Assembly: GCA_907165065.1 (NCBI GenBank) | Contig: OU015526.1 | Location: 71,199,723 to 71,263,722 of the forward strand | Origin: Caprimulgus europaeus | Lineage: Eukaryota > Chordata > Aves > Caprimulgiformes > Caprimulgidae | Length of the DNA stretch: 64,000 nt | Direction: 5' to 3' | Shown: positions 40,601-48,915 of the stretch, piece after piece | How positions within the stretch are numbered: the stretch's first letter is position 1 | How the letters are laid out: each line of letters begins with the position of its first letter | The notes under the pieces: generated by a model | Databases searched by the model: none | What the model was told of the DNA's origin: nothing | The model's input: only the letters and a program-made list of their open reading frames with translations | Made by a program: the position numbers and the translations under genes

Positions 40601-42830
40601 CTGCCCCAGCTCTGCTTTTTCCTACTCTCCGCAGCAGCAATTGACTGTGCACATTGCTGGGTGTGAACATAGAACCGAGAGGTTTATGTCAAGCCAGTGA
40701 GTTGCAAGTACATTGGATCTTCAGTCTTTTTCCTGGGAAAACTGGGTATTATTTCTGTGTAAAGTTATTATGGCTGCAATCTGCATGAGCAGGAACCCTC
40801 ATGTGTGTGGGGAGCATTGCAAGGTAATAAAGTGCTAGACAGCCACCGATTTTTGTTTTTAAACCCCCCAAAAAACCAAAGAAACAATATTGGCCAGTCC
40901 AGCTAGGAGTGTTTTGATGGAATATGGACCCTTAATGGGTGCCTGCTGCCAAGACTGTTTGGTGTCTGTGATTCACAGCCTCGGCCATTTTTGGTTCTGT
41001 TGACTTCTCCCTAGAAGAGGAGTACTGATAGGCTGAGACACTTCAAAGAATTAATAATGATTAGTGTACCTAAAGTGGTTCCTACATAGTGGAAAATAAA
41101 CACCTCTGGACATTTCTTTATGCCAATAGAAATAGAGAAAATAGATCTTCTCAACTCTGACAAAGACTGGAGGCCATATTATAACATTTATTATGGCTTT
41201 TGCCTTTCACCACAGATAACCTTAGTAGACAAAAGTATATATAGCAAAAGAAGAACAACTATCATATAACACCTTAAAAAGAGAAAGAATTCCAGTACAC
41301 CACTGAATCTGCAGACAGAATAAGAGAGATACCTAAAAATGGAAGGAAGTGTGATAACAATGCATAAAAGAGTATAAAAATACAAGATTCCAAATATTGT
41401 TTGCATATATTCATAAGATGAAGAAATAAACTTTTTTTAGTTTTATCGAAAGATTTCAAAAGTAGATTTACAACTATCTTGTCTAAAAAGTGTATTTTTT
41501 TAATGCACTTTCAAATATTAATAAAAGCACATACCATATGTTTCTAAAATTATGACTATAAAAAGGGCTCTTCTAATGGCTGAGATTTTGCCTGGTAATT
41601 ATGCCAACAAAGACTCCTATTATAGTTTAAGCATGTAGCTTCTGCTTTGGGGCATTAAGTTTCAGTCCTTCTGGGTTTTGTTATATAAAATTCCTATTCA
41701 TAGAGTAATTCTAATTAATTCCTGACCCTCCTGAAAGGAATTCCCCCTTGCCCAAAAGCCTTTCAAGGTAAAGGAAGTGTCTTTTCAAAGTACAGTAATA
41801 ACCCTCTGAAACTGCAGTAGCTCTAAAGGTATTTTCAGATGTGCACTAAAATATATACAATCAACTCAGAATGTGGCCAAACCAGAGAACAATCCCACAA
41901 GCCTCAAAATCTAACTTTTATTTATGTGGTGGAAAAATAAGTGCATGTGTAGCATAATTAGATATTTACAAAAAATACTACATTTGAGTGATCTGTATGA
42001 GCATAAATGAAAGCATTCACTTGAAAATGTTCCCCGTTGGCTGTGTATAAATCTGTGATCTTTGTGTTCAGGTGCCTAAAAGGGCAGGAGACTATTATAG
42101 GGCTATTGCTAGTACCAGTGAAAAACGAAAAAGCAGAGAATAAGGCAGTTGTCATCTCAAATGTCTTGTGCATAAAAAAAGAAATTAGTCCCTCAGTCAT
42201 AAACTTTATATGCCAAATATCCTATGGGGCTCTACTAGATCTTCATTGGAACTATGGAGGTCTGGCTTCTCTTCCCTTTTCTGGTACAGATGTGGATATG
42301 ATCTTAAATAAAGCATACAGCCTCTGAGACTCCATTCTACATTTACCCCCCTCATTTTTCCTTTTTTACTTAAAAAGAGTGAAACTTTTCAGGGAAGAAA
42401 CTTACCTTACCATGATCTGGGTTGAACGTCTGGATGCTACTGATGCACACCATGCTCTAATCCATCTGTACCATCAGAAATTATTTTGAGAGAAAATAAT
42501 GCATTTACAGAAATTATGAGTAATAGTTCACTTACCTACCACCAGTGTAGCATGTGTTTCTACCAGGAATGCATTACATAAATGTAAACAAAAATAGATT
42601 ATAATTTTTTGTTGAAATTTTCAATGGTAATGCACCTTTTATGCAAAACAACCACTATTTTTTTTTTGTTTTTGTTTTCTAAACATGCTTCCCTTATGCA
42701 GAGACTGTAAATGGAAAAAAACACTAAAAACTTTTTACTGTTTGATTCTAAAAACAGTTTCTATACATATCTCTTTAATGGAAATATATTTTAAAGACAA
42801 ACTGTTTGTGATATCCTATAAAATATCTTT
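34697..42830. other. Gene-free DNA
   Basis: No gene or repeat family recognised. GC-richer patches at 38100-38300 and 38800-39180 contain overlapping short frames on both strands. Homopolymer T tracts occur near 37071-37092 and 42659-42667. Confidence 0.55.
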
Positions 42831-42835
42831 ATGCT
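42831..42835. repeat. Left target-site duplication ATGCT
   Basis: ATGCT directly abuts the TG of the 3' LTR and is repeated exactly at 49120-49124 after the CA of the 5' LTR. This is a 5-bp duplication made at integration. Confidence 0.9.
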
Positions 42836-42838
42836 TGT

Positions 42839-42885
42839 CCCGATCCGATGTCGGGATCATTCAAATATCCCGATCCGATGTCGGG
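42839..42885 (-). repeat. Paired dyad repeats at the U5 end (3' LTR)
   Basis: The 17-mer CCCGATCCGATGTCGGG occurs at 42839-42855 and 42869-42885, start to start 30 bp. Each contains the inverted repeat CCGA-TG-TCGG. The same pair ends the 5' LTR (48521-48567) and the solo LTR (9544-9590), so it is conserved at the U5 terminus of the family. Confidence 0.85.
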
Positions 42886-42959
42886 GAAAGGTTTCGATAT
42901 GTTCCCAAGAGCGAGATTAAGACACAAACGAGGTCAAATGCCGCATTCCCGAAACAACA

Positions 42960-42965
42960 TTTATT
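42960..42965 (-). terminator. Polyadenylation signal, 3' LTR
   Basis: AATAAA on the minus strand, followed by a GT-rich stretch (TGTTGTTTCGGG). This copy would end the proviral transcript. Confidence 0.7.
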
Positions 42966-43225
42966 ACCAAAAATAATAAGGAGGGTAGCGATAGGACAGA
43001 ATGGAAAGAAAGATGGAAAAGAAGCAAAGAGTCGGGATAGGGCAGCAAGAATAGTCACCACCACGGGTCCAGCGGCGAGGCGACGGTGAAGGGGCGGGTG
43101 AGGAGGTCTCAGTAGCGTGTTCCAGCAGAGGTGCAGCGTGGCGTGGCGCAGTCAGGTGGTCGTCCTCTCTGTCCCTCTTCCTCTCTCTCTTTCTTCCCGC
43201 TCTCTTGCTGCCCATGCAGGCCTTC

Positions 43226-43233
43226 CTTAAGTA
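43226..43233 (-). promoter_or_regulatory. TATA-like motif, 3' LTR
   Basis: TACTTAAG on the minus strand, in a block conserved with the 5' LTR and the solo LTR. It is about 260 bp upstream of the polyadenylation signal. Any activity from the 3' LTR would read into flanking host DNA toward lower coordinates. Confidence 0.4.
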
Positions 43234-43437
43234 CCCCTTCGAGGGCTGTAGTTACCATAGCAATGGCACGTCTCTTTGTGCCCCCCCAGCACTAGGGCAG
43301 GGACATGTCTGGGCAGAAGACCTCCTGCGGGCAGGGCATTTCACAAGTCGTTTCCTTCTCAGTGGTCTCGTGAAAACAATCTTGCCAGTGATCTTGCAGA
43401 CAATCTTTGAGGCAAGATAATGGTGCTGCTCCTCACA

Positions 43438-43558
43438 TCACCCCGTGGCTCAAAGATTGTCTTACAGGCAGGGTGCCTTCACAAGTCGGGGTTTTCAGAA
43501 CCCAGTGGTCTTGTGACCGTCCTTGCAAGCGATCTTTGAGACAGTGCAGTTCCTCACA
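43438..43558 (-). repeat. Duplicated partial U3 next to the 3' LTR
   Basis: A 121-bp segment that begins TGTGAGGA (minus strand, at 43558) like the LTR and ends GAGCCACGGGGTGA directly before the LTR. The 22-bp string at 43438-43459 recurs at 43559-43580, so the same junction sequence precedes both TGTGAGGA sites. The 5' LTR at 48518-49119 has no such extension. No classic long purine tract is visible before the 3' LTR. Confidence 0.85.
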
Positions 43559-43643
43559 TCACCCCGTGGCTCAAAGATTGCCTTAAGACCCATGGTGGTT
43601 TTGAGAAAAGATAGCTGTCTAGAAAAGGTTGGAAAAGAGCACT

Positions 43644-45204
43644 TTAAATAATTTGCAAAACTGATGGCTTGGATTGGCGTACAACACGAATTTGTTTAAC
43701 GCCATCAGGAGTAACAGTAGATATAAATTGCATGTTAGATACAACGCGTTGAATTAATCGTATAAAACACGGGATAATACATGGTAAAAACATTAGCATT
43801 GCCAAACCACATAACAAATAAAATAAAACCCTCTTAACCCATGGACCACCTGGAAGCCAGGAAAACATATCAATATCCCATCCTTTCCATGTTTGAGCAG
43901 GAACATGGGCTAGTTTTCTCATGCCTGCAGTAATTTGCTTAATAACTTTTCCACTGTCATCAATTTTTAAACAACAATTAGAAGCATTAAGTTTACCACA
44001 AACACCCCCTTCTTCGGCTAGCAGGTAATCGAGAACCATGCGGTGTTGGTAAATGGCAGTTCGCATTTGTGTTGCTTGATCTGCCAATAGATCAAGGGCC
44101 TCAGCAGTTTGATTGGTGACAATTTCTATGACAGCTTGTAGTCGAATTATACGATTTAAATTATAGATAGGTTCTCGAGCACCACTAACCCACTCATTGG
44201 GATTCCAGGTGGCAGGTCCATAATGCTGTATAATACGTTGAGGGGTCCATTCATCTGTTCTCCAGGTTTGACTGCTTCCGCTGGCTATGGAAGTATCAAT
44301 GGATCGCCGATACCGGTTAAGATCATCATACACTTTAACACTTAGTTCATTACTCTCATCCCCAGGGAGCAGAAAAAACAGAGGACGAATTGCCCCCACG
44401 TAACACACTCCGGTCCAATTTGGTGGTAGTAGTTTATAGGCATGGTGGCCACACACCCAATAGTGGCCCTTCAAGGCTCGGGCACCATTTTCGAAAGGAC
44501 CAGTTTCACTGGGATCTGGGTCAAAATAGGGTTTTAGATTATAGTCTCCAAAGGGATTATCAGTCCCAGGTCCATCACGGGTGTCCTCACACCACCATGC
44601 TCCTTCCCTATTTTGCCAGGAGCAACTATAAAGTGCTCTAAAATCATCTTCGTGTCTGGGCCCTGAATAATTCTTAAGAAACCTTTAAAGTTCACACTCT
44701 TTCCCGCTTCGTCCAGCCATACCCACCTAGGTTGGTTGGCAAAGTGGTATGCTCCTAGGGATAACTCGGGGTCACCAAGAATATTTGGCATGGAAATGTT
44801 TTCTTGGATAAGATTAAAGGTATAGTTACATTTGCTGTTCCTACAAAGACCCCACCTTTTTGTGTTCTGTTTAAACAATATCCACCTCGAGTTGGGTATT
44901 GCACTGGCCATGGTGGTGGCTCATTTTCCTCCCAGTAAGTATTGTTATCGATTTCACTATAATTGCTTACCAACCATTCAGGAGAAAGAGGGGTAGCAGT
45001 CCATGGCCAACTTTCTGAACCTAATGGTCCACCACATACCCAACAGGCACTTAGGTTAAAGGCATCAGCCACTTGTTGGCCTAAAGCAATAAACTCATTC
45101 TGCCATGGCAAGTCAAAGAGGGGAGCACAGGAGTTTCCCCAGATATTAAAAGCAACAACCATTGTTAACCAAAACAACATTTGTGGTGGTTGTATATGAA
45201 ACAT
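43644..45204 (-). pseudogene. env, gamma-like, two frameshifts
   Basis: The surface-transmembrane glycoprotein gene. It starts at 45204 with a hydrophobic signal (residues about 9-22) and has the surface-subunit CWVC motif (Cys54, Cys57) and several N-glycosylation sites. Reading moves through three frames: a shift near 44826-44845 and another near 44680-44695, each equivalent to one lost base, so no full envelope can be made. The last segment (frame open from 44690 to 43644) holds a possible furin site RYRR, a heptad-rich region, the block LDYLLAEEGGVC followed by CX7CC (one residue longer than the usual CX6CC), a membrane span of about 25 residues and a 35-residue tail. A hydrophobic fusion peptide right after RYRR is not evident. 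It is expressed from spliced RNA in related viruses. Confidence 0.9.
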
Positions 45205-45290
45205 TCTGTAAAATTAATGCAACAATTAACAAAAGCACACAGTGAATTAGCAGTCTCGTGGGCTCCTTCAGACAAACTCCAGGGTCTTTA

Positions 45291-45310
45291 CCTGAAAGAG
45301 AAAAGAAAAC
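45291..45310 (-). promoter_or_regulatory. Probable env splice acceptor
   Basis: On the minus strand a pyrimidine-rich run (TTTTCTTTTCTCTTTCAG) ends in AG at 45292, about 90 bp upstream of the env start. This is where the subgenomic env message would be joined. A possible donor is GAA/GTAAGA at 47799, just before the gag start codon. Confidence 0.6.
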
Positions 45311-45349
45311 AGACCCGGTTCGCTCTAGGGAACCAGGGGCAAATTGTTA

Positions 45350-45457
45350 GAAGGATGGACAAAATGCGGTCACTATACCTTGTCCTTTTAAGTCTTCTAG
45401 TACAGGTGCTATTCCCTCTCTAGCCCCCAAAGGTATCGGGTAAGGTTTAACATTAAG
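45350..45457 (-). pseudogene. pol remnant: first ~36 codons of reverse transcriptase
   Basis: Directly after the protease frame, in another frame, the sequence reads as the start of reverse transcriptase: NVKPYPIPLGAREGIAPVL and on to GQGIVTA, matching the N-terminal block conserved in retroviral polymerases. A stop follows at 45347-45349 and the sequence then passes into the env leader. Fingers, palm (including the catalytic YXDD), RNase H and integrase are all absent. The change of frame at the pro-pol junction implies a one-base slip there as well. The deletion end point is near 45350. Confidence 0.8.
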
Positions 45458-45959
45458 CTTTGAAGGGGGGAAGTAACGGTGCAGCTTGTAGGAGCCGAAT
45501 ATCTATTGTGGGAGTACCAAACGACCACTGTTTCCCTTTATTGTCAACCCAGGTCCTTCCTTTTAAAATATCAAGTCCCAGAAGGTTAACTGGAAATTCC
45601 CCCACAACCATAGCTACAGTAGTAGCATCATCTTCTCCAGGCAGATGCAGGCTGACCATTGCCAGTGCCTGGGGCTGAACATTGCCAAAGGCATCTGCCA
45701 CAAGTAGCATCTGTTTGGATGGTGCAATTCCACAGTTGGTGGCGTCCTTTATTTTAATGGCTGATATTTGTGCCCCAATGTCTACTAAAAATGTCACTGG
45801 GACTTGCTTTGGCCATACAATGCCTGTACTTAATAAATCACCCCGGCCATTTTCAGTGAGCTGTCTGATATGTTTCCAACCTTCACCCCCCCGCCCACCA
45901 TCAGAGGGTGAAGGATCTAGTTTTCCGCCGGGTTTTTGGGGCTGTTTTGTTCCAACAAA
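45453..45959 (-). pseudogene. pro, retroviral aspartic protease with D-I-G active site
   Basis: This frame opens at 45959, overlaps the 3' end of gag in the -1 frame and ends at 45453. The product has the retropepsin features: hydrophobic residues then VDIGAQISAI at the catalytic loop, and LLGLDIL as the second conserved turn near the C-terminus. The catalytic triad is normally D-T/S-G; here the middle codon is ATT (Ile), one C-to-T step from ACT (Thr). That change is expected to abolish or strongly reduce activity. No standard slippery heptamer was found in the gag-pro overlap (CCCAAAAAC is present but does not fit the rule). The frame lacks a good start codon, as expected for a frameshift product. 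Confidence 0.8.
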
Positions 45960-47794
45960 TCAGTCAAGGGGGGTGCACTGCGAGTGGTACTTCTACAATC
46001 CACTCCTCTATTTACTGTCTTATCAGGCCATTCTGTTATCAGCTTTTCTAATTTGTCTGTTGGCAGCCCGTCCATCAAGTCACGTGGGATCCCTTTTAGT
46101 TGTCCTTCCACCCACAGTCTATTACGTCTGTTGGGGATATCTCTCCCTCCCGGTGGTCTGGCGAGGGGTGGAGTTCTCCTAAAAGGTAGTGAAGTTCTCT
46201 TATCACTCCCAGGGTGTGGGATTATTTTTGCTTCTGCTCGCCTCAAGCCCCAGCAGTCCATTTTGGTGACTGGAGGGTTAATGGGACCATACTTGCGACC
46301 ATAATTAATCAGTTCTTGGGCTACTGTACTTCTACGATCCACTCCTCTATTTACTGTCTTATCAGGCCATTCTGTTATCAGCTTTTCTAATCTGTCTGTT
46401 GGCAGCCCGTCCATCAAGTCACGTGGGATCCCTTTTAGTTGTCCTTCCACCCACAGTCTATTACGTCTGTTGGGGATATCTCTCCCTCCCGGTGGTCTGG
46501 CGAGGGGTGGAGTTCTCCTAGAAGGTGGTGGAGTTCTCTCATCACTCCCAGGGTGTGGGACTATTTTTGCTTCTGCTCGCCTCAAGCCCCGGCAGTCCAT
46601 TGTGGTGACTGGAGGGTTAATGGGACCATACTTGCGACCATAATTAATCAGTTCTTGGGCTACTTCTCCCCAAGTCCACACCTTCCTGTCTGAGGGCTGA
46701 CGTTGTGGGGTGCACCCTTCTAAAGCAGCTGCAAGTCTACCACCTCGGGGCATTGCTTGTATTCTCCCCTGTAATTGTATGCCAATAGGTTTTAACGAGT
46801 CAGGGAGTCCCCTTATAAGGGGAGTCATTCGTTCAGGGTCTACCGGCATCATCATAGGAGACTCCTGTGAAGGTTCTAACCTTCGATCATACATCATCTG
46901 CAGACAAGCTGCCTTCTGCACACTCTCCACCAATTGATCAACAGACCCCATGATTGCGAGGGGGTCCCCCCTCTCCAAGGGGTTCAAACCACCAGCCCAG
47001 TAGGCTGCCCGTTGAGTCAGAGACCAGGGGGCACGGTAGTTTCCAGTAGTTAAAAACACTCCCGGTCCCCAATACCCTTCTGCCTCCTTTTCACTTAACA
47101 GAATCTGGTCCCCCCCAGACAATGATATTCTCCACACATATTCTGTCTCTGACTCCCTAGGAGTCCGGCCAAATTCCTTTTTCAATTTTGCCAACTCAGT
47201 GGCAGTATAGGGGACTTCCTTAGTTGTAACCTGCGGGGACGGGTCTTGTTCATCGTCATAGATATACTCGGTTTTAACCAGGGGTCTCAGCGAGGGTGGT
47301 TCAGATTTCTCTGCTTTCTCTTTTGTTTGTGACAAATCGCTAAAAGGGTAACTGATTTCTGGTGGGGGAGGCGTCTCCTCAGGGGCAGTATCAGTGAGGA
47401 GACGCTCCTTAAGGGCAATTTGCAGGTCTTTCACCAGGTCTTTTTCTGCTTTAAGTTGTTCCTTTAATTCAGCCACCTGCCCTTGAAGGGACTGGGCGAG
47501 GTTTTGCAGTGAAACAATAGTTTGGGACTCCGAGCCGAGACGGAGGTCCCTGTCTTTTACCGCAGCTGCCAAACTGGCCCCGAGAACGGCACAAACAATC
47601 GCTTTACCTTTTCCAGCCTTTACTCTGGCATCTTTTTGTAAAGCACGCATCCGATCAACTACACTTTGCAAATTATACCAATTTCCCTGAGCCCAATCTA
47701 CCCCGGGCACAGAGGGTCGCGCTTTATGCTTTTCTAGAAAATCAAACAAGACTTCTCTTCCCGAAGGAAGGGTCACGGTTCTGTTATCACTCAT
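45917..47794 (-). CDS. gag polyprotein, 625 aa, with internal duplication
   Basis: The structural polyprotein that forms the particle core. The frame is fully open from an ATG at 47794 to a TAG at 45917. Visible parts: a basic/hydrophobic N-terminal domain (about 1-80), a coiled coil with clear heptads (about 88-133), a proline- and glutamate-rich linker (about 137-190), a central region (about 195-375) with the Trp-rich segment YRAPWSLTQRAAYWAGG, then two tandem 113-residue copies (378-490 and 491-603) that start VAQELINYGRKYG and are rich in Arg and Pro, and a short tail. No CCHC zinc knuckle and no clear major homology region is seen; the Arg/Pro-rich repeats may take over RNA binding. Without the duplication the length would be 512. 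The coiled coil and size recall the ENS-1/ERNI gag-derived proteins of galliform birds, but that link is only a guess. Confidence 0.85.
   Translation of the reverse strand: MSDNRTVTLPSGREVLFDFLEKHKARPSVPGVDWAQGNWYNLQSVVDRMRALQKDARVKAGKGKAIVCAVLGASLAAAVKDRDLRLGSESQTIVSLQNLAQSLQGQVAELKEQLKAEKDLVKDLQIALKERLLTDTAPEETPPPPEISYPFSDLSQTKEKAEKSEPPSLRPLVKTEYIYDDEQDPSPQVTTKEVPYTATELAKLKKEFGRTPRESETEYVWRISLSGGDQILLSEKEAEGYWGPGVFLTTGNYRAPWSLTQRAAYWAGGLNPLERGDPLAIMGSVDQLVESVQKAACLQMMYDRRLEPSQESPMMMPVDPERMTPLIRGLPDSLKPIGIQLQGRIQAMPRGGRLAAALEGCTPQRQPSDRKVWTWGEVAQELINYGRKYGPINPPVTTMDCRGLRRAEAKIVPHPGSDERTPPPSRRTPPLARPPGGRDIPNRRNRLWVEGQLKGIPRDLMDGLPTDRLEKLITEWPDKTVNRGVDRRSTVAQELINYGRKYGPINPPVTKMDCWGLRRAEAKIIPHPGSDKRTSLPFRRTPPLARPPGGRDIPNRRNRLWVEGQLKGIPRDLMDGLPTDKLEKLITEWPDKTVNRGVDCRSTTRSAPPLTDLLEQNSPKNPAEN
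45986..46663 (-). repeat. In-frame 339-bp tandem duplication within gag
   Basis: Two direct copies, 46325-46663 (first in reading order) and 45986-46324, with a constant offset of 339 bp and no indel. They differ at nine of 113 amino acids, several of them clustered (PPPS versus SLPF at the Arg/Pro-rich part). Since 339 is a multiple of three, the frame is kept. Confidence 0.95.
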
Positions 47795-47802
47795 CTTACT
47801 TC
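47794..47802 (-). promoter_or_regulatory. Possible splice donor before gag
   Basis: GAA/GTAAGA on the minus strand overlaps the gag start codon. It is the best donor-like match seen near the leader end and would pair with the acceptor at 45292, but the choice is tentative. Confidence 0.3.
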
Positions 47803-47820
47803 ACGCACAAATTTCAAACA

Positions 47821-48478
47821 AAAACTACGGTAGTCAAAACGGGGGAACACTCTTCTCAGGAAGGCAGCACGTTAGTTTTAAACACAGCAAACGGCAAACA
47901 CAACTAAGCCCACCCCCTTTACTTTCCTGAGGTCTCACTTAGCACACGTCTCAAATCAAGTGGGGAAACGGTCGTCTCAGGAAGGCAGCACGTGAGTTCA
48001 AAACACAGATCAAGCCCGCTCCCCTTTACTTTCCCGAGAGGTCTCACTTAGCACATGGAGGCAATAGGAGAAAGAGATTTCACTTTAGCACAGTCGAAGC
48101 GGGGGAGCGGTCATCTCAGGAAGGCAGCACGTGAGTTTAAAACACAGACCAAGCCCGCTCCCTTTACTTTCCCGAGAGGTTTCACCCAGCGCACGGAGGC
48201 AATAGGAGAAAGAGATTTCACTTAAGCACAGTTGAAGGAGCGGTCATCTCAGGAAGGCAGCACGTGAGTTTAAAACACAGATCAAGCCTGCTCCCTTTAC
48301 TTTCCTGAGGTCTCACTTAGCATAACAGAGGCAATAGGAGAAAGAGATTTCACTTAAGCATAGTTGAAGCGGGGGAGCGGTCATCTCAGGAAGGCAGCAC
48401 GTGAGTTTAAAACACAGATCAAGCCCGCTCCCTTTACTTTCCTGAGGTCTCACTTAGCACAACAGGGGCAATGCGGCA
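47821..48478 (-). repeat. Five imperfect tandem repeats in the 5' leader
   Basis: The core TCTCAGGAAGGCAGCACG (plus strand) starts at 47854, 47975, 48114, 48247 and 48384, giving periods of 121, 139, 133 and 137 bp. Units also share the blocks AAACACAGATCAAGCC, CTCCCTTTACTTTCC, GAGGTCTCACTTAGCAC and GCAATAGGAGAAAGAGATTTC. The array lies between the primer-binding site and gag, where retroviruses keep packaging and dimerisation signals. No long frame runs through it. Confidence 0.9.
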
Positions 48479-48492
48479 CTCTCCCTCAAGGG

Positions 48493-48510
48493 ATCCTGTC
48501 CGTGACGCCA
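48493..48510 (-). promoter_or_regulatory. Primer-binding site, probably serine tRNA
   Basis: The minus-strand 18-mer TGGCGTCACGGACAGGAT begins with TGG, the complement of the CCA tail of tRNA. Its complement ATCCTGTCCGTGACGCCA resembles the 3' end of a vertebrate tRNA-Ser (CGA-type) with one mismatch, judged from memory. It is separated from the LTR edge by 7 bases (TTTAAAT read toward gag), more than the 0-3 usually seen. Confidence 0.6.
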
Positions 48511-48641
48511 ATTTAAATGTCCCGATCCGATGTCGGGATCATTCAAATATCCCGATCCGATGTCGGGGAAAGGTTTCGATATGTTCCCAAGAGCGAGATT
48601 AAGACACAAACGAGGTCAAATGCCGCATTCCCGAAACAACA

Positions 48642-48647
48642 TTTATT
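48642..48647 (-). terminator. Polyadenylation signal, 5' LTR
   Basis: AATAAA on the minus strand, the counterpart of the signal at 42960-42965. Confidence 0.65.
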
Positions 48648-48907
48648 ACCAAAAATAATAAGGAGGGTAGCGATAGGACAGAATGGAAAGAAAGATGGAA
48701 AAGAAGCAAAGAGTCGGGATAGGGCAGCAAGAATAGTCACCACCACGGGTCCAGCGGCGAGGCGACGGTGAAGGGGCGGGTGAGGAGGTCTCAGTAGCGT
48801 GTTCCAGCAGAGGTGCAGCGTGGCGTGGCGCAGTCAGGTGGTCGTCCTCTCTGTCCCTCTTCCTCTCTCTCTTTCTTCCCGCTCTCTTGCTGCCCATGCA
48901 GGCCTTC

Positions 48908-48915
48908 CTTAAGTA
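48908..48915 (-). promoter_or_regulatory. TATA-like motif, 5' LTR
   Basis: TACTTAAG on the minus strand, the likely core promoter position for the proviral transcript, by its place between U3 and the polyadenylation signal. The motif is not a strong TATA box. Confidence 0.4.

Larger units (their letters stand above)
42836..43437 (-). repeat. 3' LTR
   Basis: A 602-bp LTR, bounded by TGTGAGGA and CGGGACA when read on the minus strand. It matches the copy at 48518-49119 base for base as far as can be checked by eye (constant offset 5682). U3 lies at the high-coordinate end and U5 at the low-coordinate end. Confidence 0.95.

Noticed and set aside
45930-45941. CCCCAAAAACCC as a gag-pro frameshift site
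   Set aside because: In the gag frame it reads CCC AAA AAC, which does not fit the X XXY YYZ rule for -1 slippage; the frame relation is right but the signal is unproven.
48543-48746. 67-residue hydrophobic sense frame in the R-U5 region
   Set aside because: The corresponding frame in the older solo LTR is interrupted, and there is no start context or homology.
48517-48771. 84-residue plus-strand frame inside the LTR, repeated in the other LTR
   Set aside because: It is antisense to the provirus and exists twice only because the LTRs are identical; the solo LTR does not keep it open.
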